From positions 144,618 through 208,617 of the forward strand of contig NZ_LGRV01000005.1 in assembly GCF_001278945.1 (NCBI RefSeq): 64,000 nt of DNA, read 5' to 3'. Origin of the DNA: Lysinibacillus contaminans. Lineage in GTDB: Bacteria; Bacillota; Bacilli; Bacillales_A; Planococcaceae. The notes under the pieces were generated by a model. That model searched no databases. It saw only the letters and a list, made by a program, of their open reading frames with translations, and was not told the DNA's origin. Positions within the stretch are counted from its first letter, which is position 1, and each line of letters begins with the position of its first letter. The position numbers and the translations under genes are program-made. Below, piece after piece: positions 8,567-17,032 of the stretch.

Positions 8567-9370
8567 TTATAAAATTTTACCCAAAGTATATTCATCAATA
8601 AATGTGTCATTTAGCATAATTGATTGTAATCGCTTGCCTTCATGTTGAAATCCTATTTTCTCAAAAAGTTGTAATGCACTAACATTATGCGCCATCACGG
8701 ATAACTCTAATTTAGTAATTGCTCTTTCTTTTGACCAACTTTCAACTTCGTCCATCAGAGTTTGTCCGATACCTTGACGGTGGTGTTCTATTTTGACTGC
8801 TAAGTGGACAGATGCAACATGTTTGACTCTTGAATGTTTGTATCCATGAATAAAGGCATATCCAGCAAATGTGCCTTCTAAAATGCAAAGTAATATTGTG
8901 CGATTTTTTAACTTTTTCCAGCTAGATAAATCTTTACGAAGTTGTTGTACTGTTAGATCTAATTCACTAGGAGCATTGTACATAAATTCTGTTTCATGAA
9001 AGATTTCTTCTTGTAAATTAATAAACGCTTTAGCATCAGATGCCTCAATTGTTCGAATTATGTATGCAGAAGAGTTTTCATTATTTTCAGGAACTTGATT
9101 AGTAGAGGCCCTTGTATGGTTACGACAGAAAGTGACACTAGCGCCAAGTTTGACATCAACTACATAGAAACCTGAATTTGTCCAAGATAAGTAGTGAGAT
9201 AGAGGTGGTTTCGTTTTTTTCCACCAACTCATATTTAAATAGGCGGCGTTTGGTAAGGATTGCCCAATTATATTTTCTAGTGCGCTGAAGGATAGAGTTA
9301 TTTCATTTTGAGTAGTAACTTGAAAGAAAGTCGCTAATGGAATATACTTCTTTTCCATATTTTTTGTCAT
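8567..9370 (-). CDS. Two-domain protein: DUF7662-like N-terminus fused to GNAT acetyltransferase
   Basis: About 267 residues. The first 85 (KKYIPLATFF, then ITLSFSALENIIG, then SWWKK and a SHYLSW-GFYVVDV stretch) follow the pattern of the small DUF7662-type domain usually found alone. From about residue 105 to the end lies a GNAT acyltransferase with the acetyl-CoA loop HHRQGIGQTLMDEVE and the NVSALQLFEKIGF motif. GNAT members move an acetyl group from acetyl-CoA to amines, and the acceptor here is unknown. GAGG six bases before ATG 9370 favours it over the in-frame ATG at 9382. Monocistronic. Confidence 0.75.
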   Translation of the reverse strand: MTKNMEKKYIPLATFFQVTTQNEITLSFSALENIIGQSLPNAAYLNMSWWKKTKPPLSHYLSWTNSGFYVVDVKLGASVTFCRNHTRASTNQVPENNENSSAYIIRTIEASDAKAFINLQEEIFHETEFMYNAPSELDLTVQQLRKDLSSWKKLKNRTILLCILEGTFAGYAFIHGYKHSRVKHVASVHLAVKIEHHRQGIGQTLMDEVESWSKERAITKLELSVMAHNVSALQLFEKIGFQHEGKRLQSIMLNDTFIDEYTLGKIL

Positions 9371-9624
9371 TATAATCCTCATTTCTCTTATTTCCTAAAA
9401 ATATAGACAAAATGATAATATCATAAAATTATGTATTCTTGAATGATTAAACGCAACTAAATATCTATCGGTAGAAGAATTATGTTTTCAAATTGTCAGG
9501 ATTAGAGAAAATTCATGGCGATTTAATGTTAAAAATATGATAAAAATGTAAAAATATTGAATATATAATACCTGAATTGATTATTGTTTTAACAATATAT
9601 TGTGTCATGTTGTTTCATAAGGTG

Positions 9625-9633
9625 TGGTAAAAT
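9625..9633 (+). promoter_or_regulatory. Possible extended -10 promoter for ppaC
   Basis: TGGTAAAAT at 9625-9633 is an extended -10 element about 40 bases before the ppaC start, without a good -35. The rest of the 300-base gap (9371-9674) is strongly AT-rich and shows nothing else I can support. Confidence 0.35.
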
Positions 9634-9674
9634 AAAAGCGAAAATGTAATCGCCATTTAGGAGGAATAATACCA

Positions 9675-10601
9675 ATGAATAAAGTATTAGTTTTCGGACA
9701 TAAAAACCCAGATACAGATACAATTACATCTGCAATTGTTTACGCGTATTTAAAACAACAAATCGGTATAGAAGCAGAAGCAGTGCGTCTTGGCGAGGTG
9801 AATAATGAAACGAAATTTGCATTAGAGAAATTCGGTTTTGAAGCACCACGTCTAATCAGTTCTGTAGTTGGGGAAGCAGCACAAGTTATTCTTGTGGACC
9901 ATAACGAATTCCAACAATCGGCTGACGGTATCGAAGAAGTACAAATTACAGAAGTAATCGACCATCACCGTGTAGCGAACTTCCAAACTTCAGATCCTTT
10001 ATACTACCGTGCTGAACCAGTGGGCTGTACAGCAACAATTATAAATAAAATCTTCAAAGAAAACGGTGTCGCAGTACCAGCTAATATTGCAGGTTTAATG
10101 CTTTCTGCGATTGTTTCAGATACATTATTATTTAAATCACCAACTTGCACAGAACAAGACGTAAAAGCTGGTGAAGAATTAGCGAAAATCGCTGAAGTAG
10201 ATGTTGCAGAATATGGTTTAGCCATGCTTAAAGCAGGTGCTGACCTTTCCGATAAATCACTAGAAGATCTTTTGTCTTTAGATGCGAAAGAATTCCAATT
10301 CGGTGAATATAAATCAGTGGTTGCACAAGTAAATGCCGTAGACGTTAACGACGTACTTGGCCGCCAAGAAGAATTAGAAAGTCTTTTAAACAAAAACGTT
10401 GCTGAAAACGGCTTAGATTTATTCTTCTTTGTTGTCACAGATATTTTAAATAACGATTCAACAGCAGTAGCAATTGGACAAGTAGCTGATGCATCTGCAA
10501 AAGCATTTGGCGCTGAAATTGTAAATGGTCGTATTCAATTACCGGGTGTTGTATCTCGTAAAAAACAAATCGTACCCGTATTAACGGACGCTTTAAAATA
10601 A
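9675..10601 (+). CDS. ppaC: Manganese-dependent inorganic pyrophosphatase
   Basis: A 308-residue DHH-family (family II) pyrophosphatase that hydrolyses pyrophosphate to phosphate in the cytosol. Metal ligands are visible in FGHKNPDTD (residues 6-14), VDHNEFQQ and the VIDHHRV motif near residue 97. The C-terminal DHHA2 domain ends with [12 protein letters not shown], where the RKK substrate-binding basic residues lie. Length is typical. AGGAGGAAT precedes the ATG. Codon usage appears biased as for a highly expressed gene. A strong terminator follows. Confidence 0.96.
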   Translation: MNKVLVFGHKNPDTDTITSAIVYAYLKQQIGIEAEAVRLGEVNNETKFALEKFGFEAPRLISSVVGEAAQVILVDHNEFQQSADGIEEVQITEVIDHHRVANFQTSDPLYYRAEPVGCTATIINKIFKENGVAVPANIAGLMLSAIVSDTLLFKSPTCTEQDVKAGEELAKIAEVDVAEYGLAMLKAGADLSDKSLEDLLSLDAKEFQFGEYKSVVAQVNAVDVNDVLGRQEELESLLNKNVAENGLDLFFFVVTDILNNDSTAVAIGQVADASAKAFGAEIVNGRIQLPGVVSRKKQIVPVLTDALK

Positions 10602-10603
10602 TA

Positions 10604-10639
10604 AAAAAACCGAAGTTTCTTAGGAGACTTCGGTTTTTT
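10604..10639 (+). terminator. Terminator after ppaC
   Basis: AAAAAACCGAAGT at 10604-10616 pairs with ACTTCGGTTTTTT at 10627-10639. Symmetric A/T flanks make it possibly bidirectional with the convergent flavoprotein gene. Confidence 0.88.
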
Positions 10640-10690
10640 ATATTAGTTCGTCGAGTAGCTGAGGAATACGATAAGGTAAGACTTCTAAGC

Positions 10691-12079
10691 TTATGAGTCT
10701 TCGAGTTTTAATGGATACACAGCAGGGCCTTCAATGACCTCTCCTTTTGCATTAAAACGTGAACCGTGACAAGGGCAGTCCCATGTCTCATCCGCATTAT
10801 TCCATTTTGTTTTGCATCCTAAATGCGTACATTTTGGTGCGTTTTTATGTTTCAAATAGCCAGTTACTAATTCTTTCGATACAAAGCCCCCAACCTTTAG
10901 CATTTGCATAAATGCGGCGCCAAACTTTGTGCGTGAAGGTGAATAAAGCGCCTCTGCTCCGGCCTCAATTTTTTCTCCTGTAATAAGTGAACAGAGTAAA
11001 TCCCCAGCAACAAATGAATTCGAAATACCCCATTTCCTATAGCCAGTTGCCATAAAGACGTTTGGAATAGATTTTGAAATATTTCCGACGTAAGGGAGCA
11101 TGTCTGGCGTTTCGACATCTTGAGCCGACCATTCGTAGAGCGGTGGGTGTTGGTCGAAATGCTCTTTTAGATCTTTTTGCAATGCATCATAAAAAGGGAT
11201 TGTGTCCGTTAATTGTCCAGCAATGTGATTGGCTCCGGCTACTAGTAAATAATGTTCATCTTTAATTGTACTTGTTCGAACAGATCTAGTGGGGAAATCG
11301 ACTGATAAATATTGCGCACGTAATGTATCTGAAATTTTACTGGCGACAATATAAGATCTGCTATTTGAGAGTTTTAATAGTTGCAATCCTTTAATTGCTT
11401 CGATTGGGTAATGTGTACATAAAATGAGTTGCTTGTATTGAACAGTCATATCGTTTTGCGTTTGCACTTCATTTTTTTTAAGTGAGAGTTTTTGCACACG
11501 CGTGTTTGTATATAACTTCGCACCGGCTGCTTGTGCTTTTTTTGTGAGTATATTTGCAACTTCAACGGGGTTAATTTGGGCTTGATGTGGCATAAGTAGC
11601 GCTTTTTTTATAGAGAATGGAAGCTCAATTTCTGTAGTTAGTTTTCCGTCGATTTTCAGAGCTTTATAGGAACTCCATTCGTCTAGCAAGTCTGAATTAC
11701 CTAACTCAGTTTGGCTATAAAGCACAGAATCTACTTTTCGTACTGCTGTTGGTGGAAATAGGTGCAATGCTTTGTCAATTGCATGTTGATTGAGTTGGTA
11801 ATAAAGCTGAACATCGCTGAGTGGTTGTTTTTCCATTAGTTTAGAGTAGATGACGCCGTGCTGAGCAGTCAATTTTCCGGTAGAGTGACCGGTAGTACCG
11901 TGGCTAACATGTGAATTTGCCTCGAGCAATACTACATCCACCCCGGCAGTAGCAAGTGTGTAAGCTGTATATAATCCTGATAACCCACCTCCAATAATAC
12001 AAACATCACATTTTATAGATGTAGTAAGCGTCGGTAAAGAAATTGATTCGGTTGTTGCTAGCCAAAGAGATTGTGTCAT
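10691..12079 (-). CDS. FAD-dependent oxidoreductase with C-terminal Rieske domain (YhfW-like)
   Basis: A 462-residue fusion. The N-terminus carries a Rossmann dinucleotide site (CDVCIIGGGLSGLYTAYTL) of the DAO/glycine oxidase-like family. The C-terminus from residue 417 is a Rieske [2Fe-2S] domain with C417-T-H419 and C435-P-C437-H438, the ligand set C-x-H and C-x2-H. This architecture is that of Bacillus YhfW, whose substrate is not established. It likely passes electrons between a substrate, FAD and the iron-sulfur centre. GGAGGC precedes the ATG. It converges on ppaC and is monocistronic. Confidence 0.88.
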   Translation of the reverse strand: MTQSLWLATTESISLPTLTTSIKCDVCIIGGGLSGLYTAYTLATAGVDVVLLEANSHVSHGTTGHSTGKLTAQHGVIYSKLMEKQPLSDVQLYYQLNQHAIDKALHLFPPTAVRKVDSVLYSQTELGNSDLLDEWSSYKALKIDGKLTTEIELPFSIKKALLMPHQAQINPVEVANILTKKAQAAGAKLYTNTRVQKLSLKKNEVQTQNDMTVQYKQLILCTHYPIEAIKGLQLLKLSNSRSYIVASKISDTLRAQYLSVDFPTRSVRTSTIKDEHYLLVAGANHIAGQLTDTIPFYDALQKDLKEHFDQHPPLYEWSAQDVETPDMLPYVGNISKSIPNVFMATGYRKWGISNSFVAGDLLCSLITGEKIEAGAEALYSPSRTKFGAAFMQMLKVGGFVSKELVTGYLKHKNAPKCTHLGCKTKWNNADETWDCPCHGSRFNAKGEVIEGPAVYPLKLEDS

Positions 12080-12206
12080 ACATATGCCTCCACAAGTTTT
12101 TACTTTTCAGTATGGTAGACAGTATGAAAAATTATGCAGATAAGCATAAAAATTGCCTTATAATGAAGGAGGTCGATACAATGGGGAAAAGGGAGTGTGT
12201 TAATAG

Positions 12207-12914
12207 ATGAAAATTGAAATTTGGTCAGATTACGTTTGTCCTTTTTGTTACATTGGTAAAAAACAATTAGAAAAAGCAATACAAGATACAGGTTTTACAG
12301 GTCAAGTTGAGCTTGTTTATAAAAGTTATCAGCTAGATCCAAATACGCCTACGGATTCAAATAAGTATATGTATGAAGCATTAGCAGGAAAGTATGGTAT
12401 GTCTATAGAGAAGGCTAAGGAGATGACACAGGGCGTAGCAGCACGTGCTAAAGAAGTGGGACTCAACTATAATTTAGATGACTCAATGGTGGAAAATACA
12501 TTAAAAGCACATCGTCTTGTTAAATGGGCAGAACAGCAAGGCGATGCATCGCCACTAGTAGAAGCATTATTACACAGCTACTTCATCGAAGCAAAACGAA
12601 TAGGGCAAGATGAAGTATTACTAACAATTGTTGAGCAGCTTGGCTTTAATCGAGAAGAAGCAGCGAAAGTATTAGCTAGCGATGTCTTTGCAGAAGAAGT
12701 CGAGGCGGATATTCAAGAAGGCTTACAACTTGGTGTCCGTGGCGTACCATTCTTCGTCTTAAACCAAAAGTATGGTATTTCTGGTGCACAACCTCAAGAA
12801 GTGTTCGAAGATACATTACGTCAAGTAGCAGAAGAAGAAGGCTTACAACCTGGATTGAAAATGCAAGGGTCAGCTACTACTAGCTATTGTACAGATGATC
12901 ATTGTGAATTTTAA
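12207..12914 (+). CDS. DsbA-family (FrnE-like) thiol oxidoreductase
   Basis: A 235-residue cytosolic thioredoxin-fold protein with the active-site CPFC at residues 11-14 (WSDYVCPFCYIGK), a helical insertion, and the cis-proline segment GVRGVPFFV near residue 180. FrnE-like proteins are 2-hydroxychromene-2-carboxylate isomerase/DsbA relatives without signal peptides and are linked to disulfide or electrophile stress. A further pair of cysteines lies at the extreme C-terminus (YCTDDHCEF). The gene upstream is divergent; the azoreductase downstream has its own promoter. Confidence 0.85.
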   Translation: MKIEIWSDYVCPFCYIGKKQLEKAIQDTGFTGQVELVYKSYQLDPNTPTDSNKYMYEALAGKYGMSIEKAKEMTQGVAARAKEVGLNYNLDDSMVENTLKAHRLVKWAEQQGDASPLVEALLHSYFIEAKRIGQDEVLLTIVEQLGFNREEAAKVLASDVFAEEVEADIQEGLQLGVRGVPFFVLNQKYGISGAQPQEVFEDTLRQVAEEEGLQPGLKMQGSATTSYCTDDHCEF

Positions 12915-12922
12915 AATTTCTA

Positions 12923-12959
12923 AGGCTCCGAATCTACACTAAGATTTGGAGTCTTTTTA
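12923..12959 (+). terminator. Terminator after the DsbA-family gene
   Basis: AGGCTCCGAATCT at 12923-12935 pairs, with G-U wobbles, with AGATTTGGAGTCT at 12942-12954, followed by Ts. Confidence 0.75.
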
Positions 12960-13014
12960 TTGTGCAAAAGTATTTACATATCATAATTCGGTCAAAAGAC
13001 TGAGAGCACTTGCA

Positions 13015-13043
13015 TTGACTTTTGGTTGAATTTTTTCTAAGAT
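13015..13043 (+). promoter_or_regulatory. SigA promoter of the azoreductase gene
   Basis: TTGACT at 13015-13020, a 17-base spacer and TAAGAT at 13038-13043 give a near-consensus promoter. The predicted transcription start falls at the left edge of the palindrome at 13051. Confidence 0.65.
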
Positions 13044-13050
13044 AGCATTA

Positions 13051-13068
13051 TATCTTGAATTCGAGATA
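13051..13068. promoter_or_regulatory. MhqR-type operator
   Basis: TATCTTGAATTCGAGATA is an 18-bp palindrome with a single mismatched pair. It agrees with the ATCTcgaAtTCgAGAT box described for the MarR-type quinone-responsive repressor MhqR of B. subtilis. It covers the predicted +1 region of the azoreductase promoter, the right place for repression by steric block. Confidence 0.7.
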
Positions 13069-13103
13069 ATAAAAATTAGTTAAACTAAGGGAGAATATAT
13101 AAA

Positions 13104-13730
13104 ATGAACGTATTAGTAGTAAAAGCAAACAACCGCCCAGATGGTGTCTCAACAAAAATGTATGAAACTTTCATGGAAAACTTACAAGGCGTAGACGTAA
13201 CAACTTTCGACGTATTCGCTGAAGATATGCCTTACTTCGGTCAAGATCTTTTCAACGCTTTCGGTAAATTACAAAACGGTGAAGAGCTATCTGAAATCGA
13301 ATCTCGTATCTTAGCTGCAAAACAAAAAGCAACTGACGCATTATCAGCTGCAGATGTAGTAGTATTTGCTTTCCCACTATGGAACTTAACAATTCCAGCT
13401 ACATTACAAACTTTCATTGACTACACTTATGCTGCTGGCTATTCATTCAAATATGATGAAAACGGCAACTTAGTAAGCTTAATGACTGACAAAAAATACA
13501 TTGTACTTTCTGCACGTGGTGGTATTTACTCAACTCCAGAAGCAGCACCAATGGAAATGTGCGTAAATTACATCAACACTGTAATCGGTGGCGTTTATGG
13601 TATGCAAAAACTTGATGAAGTTATCATCGAAGGTCACAACGCTGCTCCAGATAAAGCACAAGAAATTATCGCTGCTGGTTTAGAAAACGTGAAAAAGGTT
13701 GCACAATCTTTACAAACTGTAACTGCATAA
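13104..13730 (+). CDS. azoR: FMN-dependent NADH-azoreductase
   Basis: A 208-residue flavodoxin-like quinone/azo reductase that uses NADH for two-electron reduction of quinones and azo compounds in the cytosol. Diagnostic features are the N-terminal VVKANNRPDGVSTKMYE phosphate loop, FAFPLWNLTIPATLQTFIDY over the flavin, and the SARGG loop. The operator and promoter upstream match the MhqR-controlled azoR2 of B. subtilis, supporting a role in quinone and electrophile detoxification. GGGAG precedes the ATG. Codon use is strongly biased as in well-expressed genes. Confidence 0.93.
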   Translation: MNVLVVKANNRPDGVSTKMYETFMENLQGVDVTTFDVFAEDMPYFGQDLFNAFGKLQNGEELSEIESRILAAKQKATDALSAADVVVFAFPLWNLTIPATLQTFIDYTYAAGYSFKYDENGNLVSLMTDKKYIVLSARGGIYSTPEAAPMEMCVNYINTVIGGVYGMQKLDEVIIEGHNAAPDKAQEIIAAGLENVKKVAQSLQTVTA

Positions 13731-13781
13731 GAATATTGTTATAACGAAAGGATTTCTCAAATTCGAGGACCTTTCATTATA

Positions 13782-13820
13782 AAAAAGGAGAGGGCGAATT
13801 TATTCGCTACTCTCCTTTTT
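13782..13820. terminator. Bidirectional terminator between azoR and the DUF2500 gene
   Basis: AAAAAGGAGAG at 13782-13792 pairs with CTCTCCTTTTT at 13810-13820. A second, weaker hairpin (13741-13780) stands before it. The right arm lies inside the last codons of the minus-strand gene. Confidence 0.75.
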
Positions 13821-14162
13821 GTGTCGTTCAAACGTATGGAAACGTGTTCCTTGGAATGTTAATAGACCAAAATCGTCATCAGCTAATTGTCCGTACTCTC
13901 GACCATTTAATCGTAATTCTATACGATCACCGCTTTGAACCTCAAATGTTGCATAGTAGGTAGTACTAGCGGAAGAATCTCCAGCTCCTCCACTTGTACG
14001 AGTTCTTTTCGTAACTACCTTAGCTGGCACAGTCAGTACAGGAGAGGAATTATTCTTTGACCATTCTTTAAGATTGCTGAAAATGATGAAAATAAATATT
14101 GCCCCAAATAGAATAAAGAAGAACGGCATAAAAGAAAAAGTATCGAAATAAAACAAAAGCAT
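13800..14162 (-). CDS. DUF2500-family small membrane protein
   Basis: A 120-residue protein with one N-terminal membrane segment (MPFFFILFGAIFIFIIFSN) followed by a soluble beta-rich domain with KVVTKRTRTSGG, the STTYYATFEVQSGDRIELRL strand pair, and GDFG-like DDFGLLTFQGTRF. This is the DUF2500 layout (YhhM of enterics), of unknown function. AGGAGGTG directly precedes the ATG. It is monocistronic. Confidence 0.8.
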   Translation of the reverse strand: MLLFYFDTFSFMPFFFILFGAIFIFIIFSNLKEWSKNNSSPVLTVPAKVVTKRTRTSGGAGDSSASTTYYATFEVQSGDRIELRLNGREYGQLADDDFGLLTFQGTRFHTFERHKKESSE

Positions 14163-14311
14163 ATTACACCTCCTAAAAATAAGATTATTTCTTTATTTAC
14201 GAATCAACGGATTAAAAGTTACAAAAGGAGTATCTAAAAGTTCTTTACGATATCTTAATAATCTGCGGAATTGCAAAGAAAGCTAACTGTCATAAGCAGT
14301 TAGCTTCGAAT

Positions 14312-14839
14312 TTAAATAGGGTTTATTTCCAGTTCGATGTTTATGTCGATTTCATCACTTATCAATACTCCACCGGTTTCGAGCAGTGTATTGTAAACTA
14401 ATTTGAATGCACGTCGATCAATTTGTGTTTCAGCATGGAATCCATGTACTTCTTGCCCCCACGAGTTAATGACGTTACCAGTGTAAGTAGTATTGAATAC
14501 AACAGGATTCGTTATATCTTTAATCGTTAAATCTCCATGCAGCGCGAATAATTTATCTTTAATTTTTTCAACCTTGGTTGAGATGAACGTGATTTTAGGA
14601 TAAAGATCGGCATCAAAAAAATTTTGTGATACAAGATGTACATCGCGATCAAAGTTTTTCGTAGAGATACTGGCCACGGCAATAGAAAACGAAATTTGTG
14701 CATCTAACATGTCCTCTATATCAGTTACAGCTAGTGTAGCGCTATATGATTCGAATGTCCCGTGTATTCGTGATACCATCATATGTCGTACAGAAAAACC
14801 AATCGTTGAGTGACTAAAATCAATCGCATATTTCTTCAT
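14312..14839 (-). CDS. YceI-family lipid-binding-type protein
   Basis: About 175 residues forming the single-domain YceI fold: YAIDFSHSTIGFSVRHMMVSRIHGTF at the start, FFDADLYPKITF in the middle and FKLVYN near the end are family hallmarks. YceI proteins bind polyisoprenoids in a lipocalin-like barrel. This one has no signal peptide, so it is predicted cytosolic as in other Bacilli. The longer frame opens at 14875, but TAGGAGGG before ATG 14839 fixes the start. Confidence 0.9.
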   Translation of the reverse strand: MKKYAIDFSHSTIGFSVRHMMVSRIHGTFESYSATLAVTDIEDMLDAQISFSIAVASISTKNFDRDVHLVSQNFFDADLYPKITFISTKVEKIKDKLFALHGDLTIKDITNPVVFNTTYTGNVINSWGQEVHGFHAETQIDRRAFKLVYNTLLETGGVLISDEIDINIELEINPI

Positions 14840-15251
14840 CGAATCCCTCCTAAAACACTTTCTTACACGAATCATAAATTAAATAATTCACTGATTCAAT
14901 GAATCATTAGTGAAAAAGTAAATATTATGTAAATAATAGTTTATTTTGTGAATTTTAGTGATGAGTATTAAATTAGGTATGCTTGGAAATGATTTTATCT
15001 TTATTGAAAACTTTTAGTAATGAAGCGACTGTTTTCAAATGTAGATAGGGTTTCAACCAAACTGTTGTCTGTTATGTAAAAACGGATGTTTCGATATTAC
15101 GCCATATATTAACGTAGATACTATGGTGAAAACCTTCAGCAAATATGAATAATGTATTACCAGAGAAGTTTGTCATAATAGTAAAGCCAAACGCATCTAT
15201 ATAGAAGTATGTGGGCATTATTGAAAAGTATATATGGTTTAACATTAAACA

Positions 15252-15386
15252 TTATGGGGAATACATACTTCGTTGTTGACGATCGTATAAATCCGTAATT
15301 TCCCTGATATTTATAGACTCCAGCCCTTTAATAAGTTCACCTTTATCGACGCTTAAGTTTTCATATGTAAGTGCAAAATGGAATAT
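15252..15386 (-). pseudogene. Protein-like remnant in the 14.8-15.7 kb gap
   Basis: The roughly 825-base gap between the YceI gene and the HxlR gene is mostly AT-rich noise. On the minus strand a 44-codon open stretch reads like the tail of a real protein (ENLSVDKGELIKGLESIN, then REITDLYDRQQRSMY) and ends in TAA at 15254-15252. It has no usable start or ribosome site. A short dyad TTCACTGATTC/GAATCATTAGTGAA lies at 14888-14916. I cannot name the source gene. Confidence 0.3.
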
Positions 15387-15566
15387 TTAGGGAGTGTATA
15401 GTAGACGAATAGGCACTTGTTTTACTGTCAATAATATAAAATAGGTTTTGAATTTATTCCCATGGCAAATCAACTTGTGTTTAGGGATTAGTGAGCACTT
15501 GTATGTGCCTAAGTTTTAACTTTGAGTCAATTATGAAAGAAATTTGAAACCCCTCTTAAAATACAA

Positions 15567-15597
15567 TTACTTTTTATAATTAGGTATAAAAAAGTAA
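15567..15597. promoter_or_regulatory. Candidate operator upstream of the HxlR-family gene
   Basis: TTACTTTTTATA (15567-15578) and TATAAAAAAGTAA (15585-15597) form an inverted repeat. It resembles in outline the TACT-N-AGTA boxes bound by YodB/CatR regulators, which autoregulate. Placed about 70 bases before the regulator start, it is a plausible autoregulatory site. Confidence 0.4.
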
Positions 15598-15664
15598 ATA
15601 AGTTACTATAAATTTACTTTTGCTATATTAATCGTTACAATAGAATACATAAGAGGTGAGATAT

Positions 15665-15970
15665 ATGAATGAGACAGGTTTATGTCCTCGTCTAGCAAAA
15701 GCAATGGATTTAATCGGTAAACGTTGGACTGGGTTAATTTTGTATCAATTATTAGATGGACCACAGCGTTTTAATGAAATAGAGTCAGCTCTCCCTATAA
15801 GTGGTCGTTTATTATCGGAACGTTTAAAAGAGCTTGAAAAAGAAGGACTTGTTGTACGCAAAGTATATACAGAGGTACCAGTACGTGTGGAGTATTCATT
15901 AACTGAAAAAGGGCAAGCGTTGGAAGGTGCTATTCGCAATATTGAATCTTGGGCAACTGGTTGGCTATAA
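15665..15970 (+). CDS. HxlR-family regulator, YodB/CatR-like
   Basis: A 101-residue winged-helix protein. The sequence NETGLCPRLAKAMDLIGKRWTGLILYQLLDGPQRF closely follows YodB and CatR of B. subtilis, including the single N-terminal Cys (C7) that senses quinones, diamide or hypochlorite by thiol modification. The C-terminal cysteines of YodB are absent; the protein ends WATGWL, as in the one-cysteine CatR type. AAGAGGTGAG precedes ATG 15665; a GTG at 15656 is too early. It lies 2 kb from the azoreductase. Confidence 0.85.
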   Translation: MNETGLCPRLAKAMDLIGKRWTGLILYQLLDGPQRFNEIESALPISGRLLSERLKELEKEGLVVRKVYTEVPVRVEYSLTEKGQALEGAIRNIESWATGWL

Positions 15971-16054
15971 AAACACTTCATTTTACTTGTCAAAACGATG
16001 TTCTAAATCCATACTAGTGTATAGTAAAAAGGATGTTAGAAAGGAATTAGCTCT

Positions 16055-16975
16055 ATGACAAAAGAACAATGGGCTGTAGATTTAGCGAGATGCATTAATC
16101 CAGCCAACATTAAGTTAAATGAATCATTACACACATATACAATGACAAAATTAGGTGGTAAGGCCGATTTATTTATCTTACCTGAAACAGAACAAGAAGC
16201 GGCAGCGGTTATCCGCTACGCACATACAAATAATATCCCATTATTAATGTTAGGTAATGGTTCCAATATGGTTGTGCGTGATGGCGGTCTACGAGGGATC
16301 GTAGTAACGTTTGCGCATTTAGATGAAATTCGTATAAACGGAGATCACGTTTATGCCCAAAGTGGCGCACTAATTAAGGATGTATCAAAATTGGCAGCTG
16401 CAGCATCTCTTACTGGCTTTGAATTTGCATGTGGCATTCCGGGTTCAATTGGTGGTGCAATGGCGATGAATGCTGGCGCATACGGTGGGGAAATTAAGGA
16501 TGTTATCATTTCTTCTAAAGTATTAACTAAAGAAGGCGAATTCTTAACGTTAACTAAAGAAGAGCTTGAGCTTGGCTACCGCCATAGCATTATTGCTGAA
16601 AAAGGTTATTACGTATTATCTTCAGAATTCCAATTAGCAAAAGGAGTTCAAGAGGAAATTGATGCGAAAATTGCTGATTTAACGTATCAACGTGAGTCAA
16701 AGCAACCGCTTGAATATCCATCAGCAGGCAGTGTATTTAAACGTCCACCAGGTTATTTTGCTGGAAAGCTTATTCAAGACAGTGGCTTACAAGGTAAAGG
16801 TGTTGGCGGTGCAGAGGTATCAACGAAGCATGCAGGATTTATTGTTAATAAAGGGAATGCCACTGCGACTGACTATATTGAAACAATTCGTATGGTGCAA
16901 CGTGTAGTAAAAGAAAAATTCGGTGTCGATTTAGAAACTGAAGTGAAAATTGTCGGTGACGAAATAAACGAATAA
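16055..16975 (+). CDS. murB: UDP-N-acetylenolpyruvoylglucosamine reductase
   Basis: A 306-residue FAD enzyme that reduces UDP-GlcNAc-enolpyruvate to UDP-MurNAc with NADPH, an early cytosolic step of peptidoglycan synthesis. Visible are the FAD-binding LGNGSNMVVRDGG, GIPGSIGGAMAMNAGAYGGE, the YRHS substrate motif and SAGSVFKRP with the proton-donor serine. The domain arrangement and length fit type IIa MurB. AAAGGA precedes the ATG. It is monocistronic, followed by a terminator. Confidence 0.95.
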   Translation: MTKEQWAVDLARCINPANIKLNESLHTYTMTKLGGKADLFILPETEQEAAAVIRYAHTNNIPLLMLGNGSNMVVRDGGLRGIVVTFAHLDEIRINGDHVYAQSGALIKDVSKLAAAASLTGFEFACGIPGSIGGAMAMNAGAYGGEIKDVIISSKVLTKEGEFLTLTKEELELGYRHSIIAEKGYYVLSSEFQLAKGVQEEIDAKIADLTYQRESKQPLEYPSAGSVFKRPPGYFAGKLIQDSGLQGKGVGGAEVSTKHAGFIVNKGNATATDYIETIRMVQRVVKEKFGVDLETEVKIVGDEINE

Positions 16976-16983
16976 AGAATTTT

Positions 16984-17018
16984 AAGCGCTCTTCGCTAGC
17001 TGCGAGGGGCGCTTTTTT
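16984..17018 (+). terminator. Terminator after murB
   Basis: AAGCGCTCTTCGC (16984-16996) pairs with GCGAGGGGCGCTT (17002-17014) around a five-base loop, then six Ts. It ends about 10 bases before the exoA ribosome site. Confidence 0.85.
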
Positions 17019-17032
17019 AGGAGTGTAGCGTT

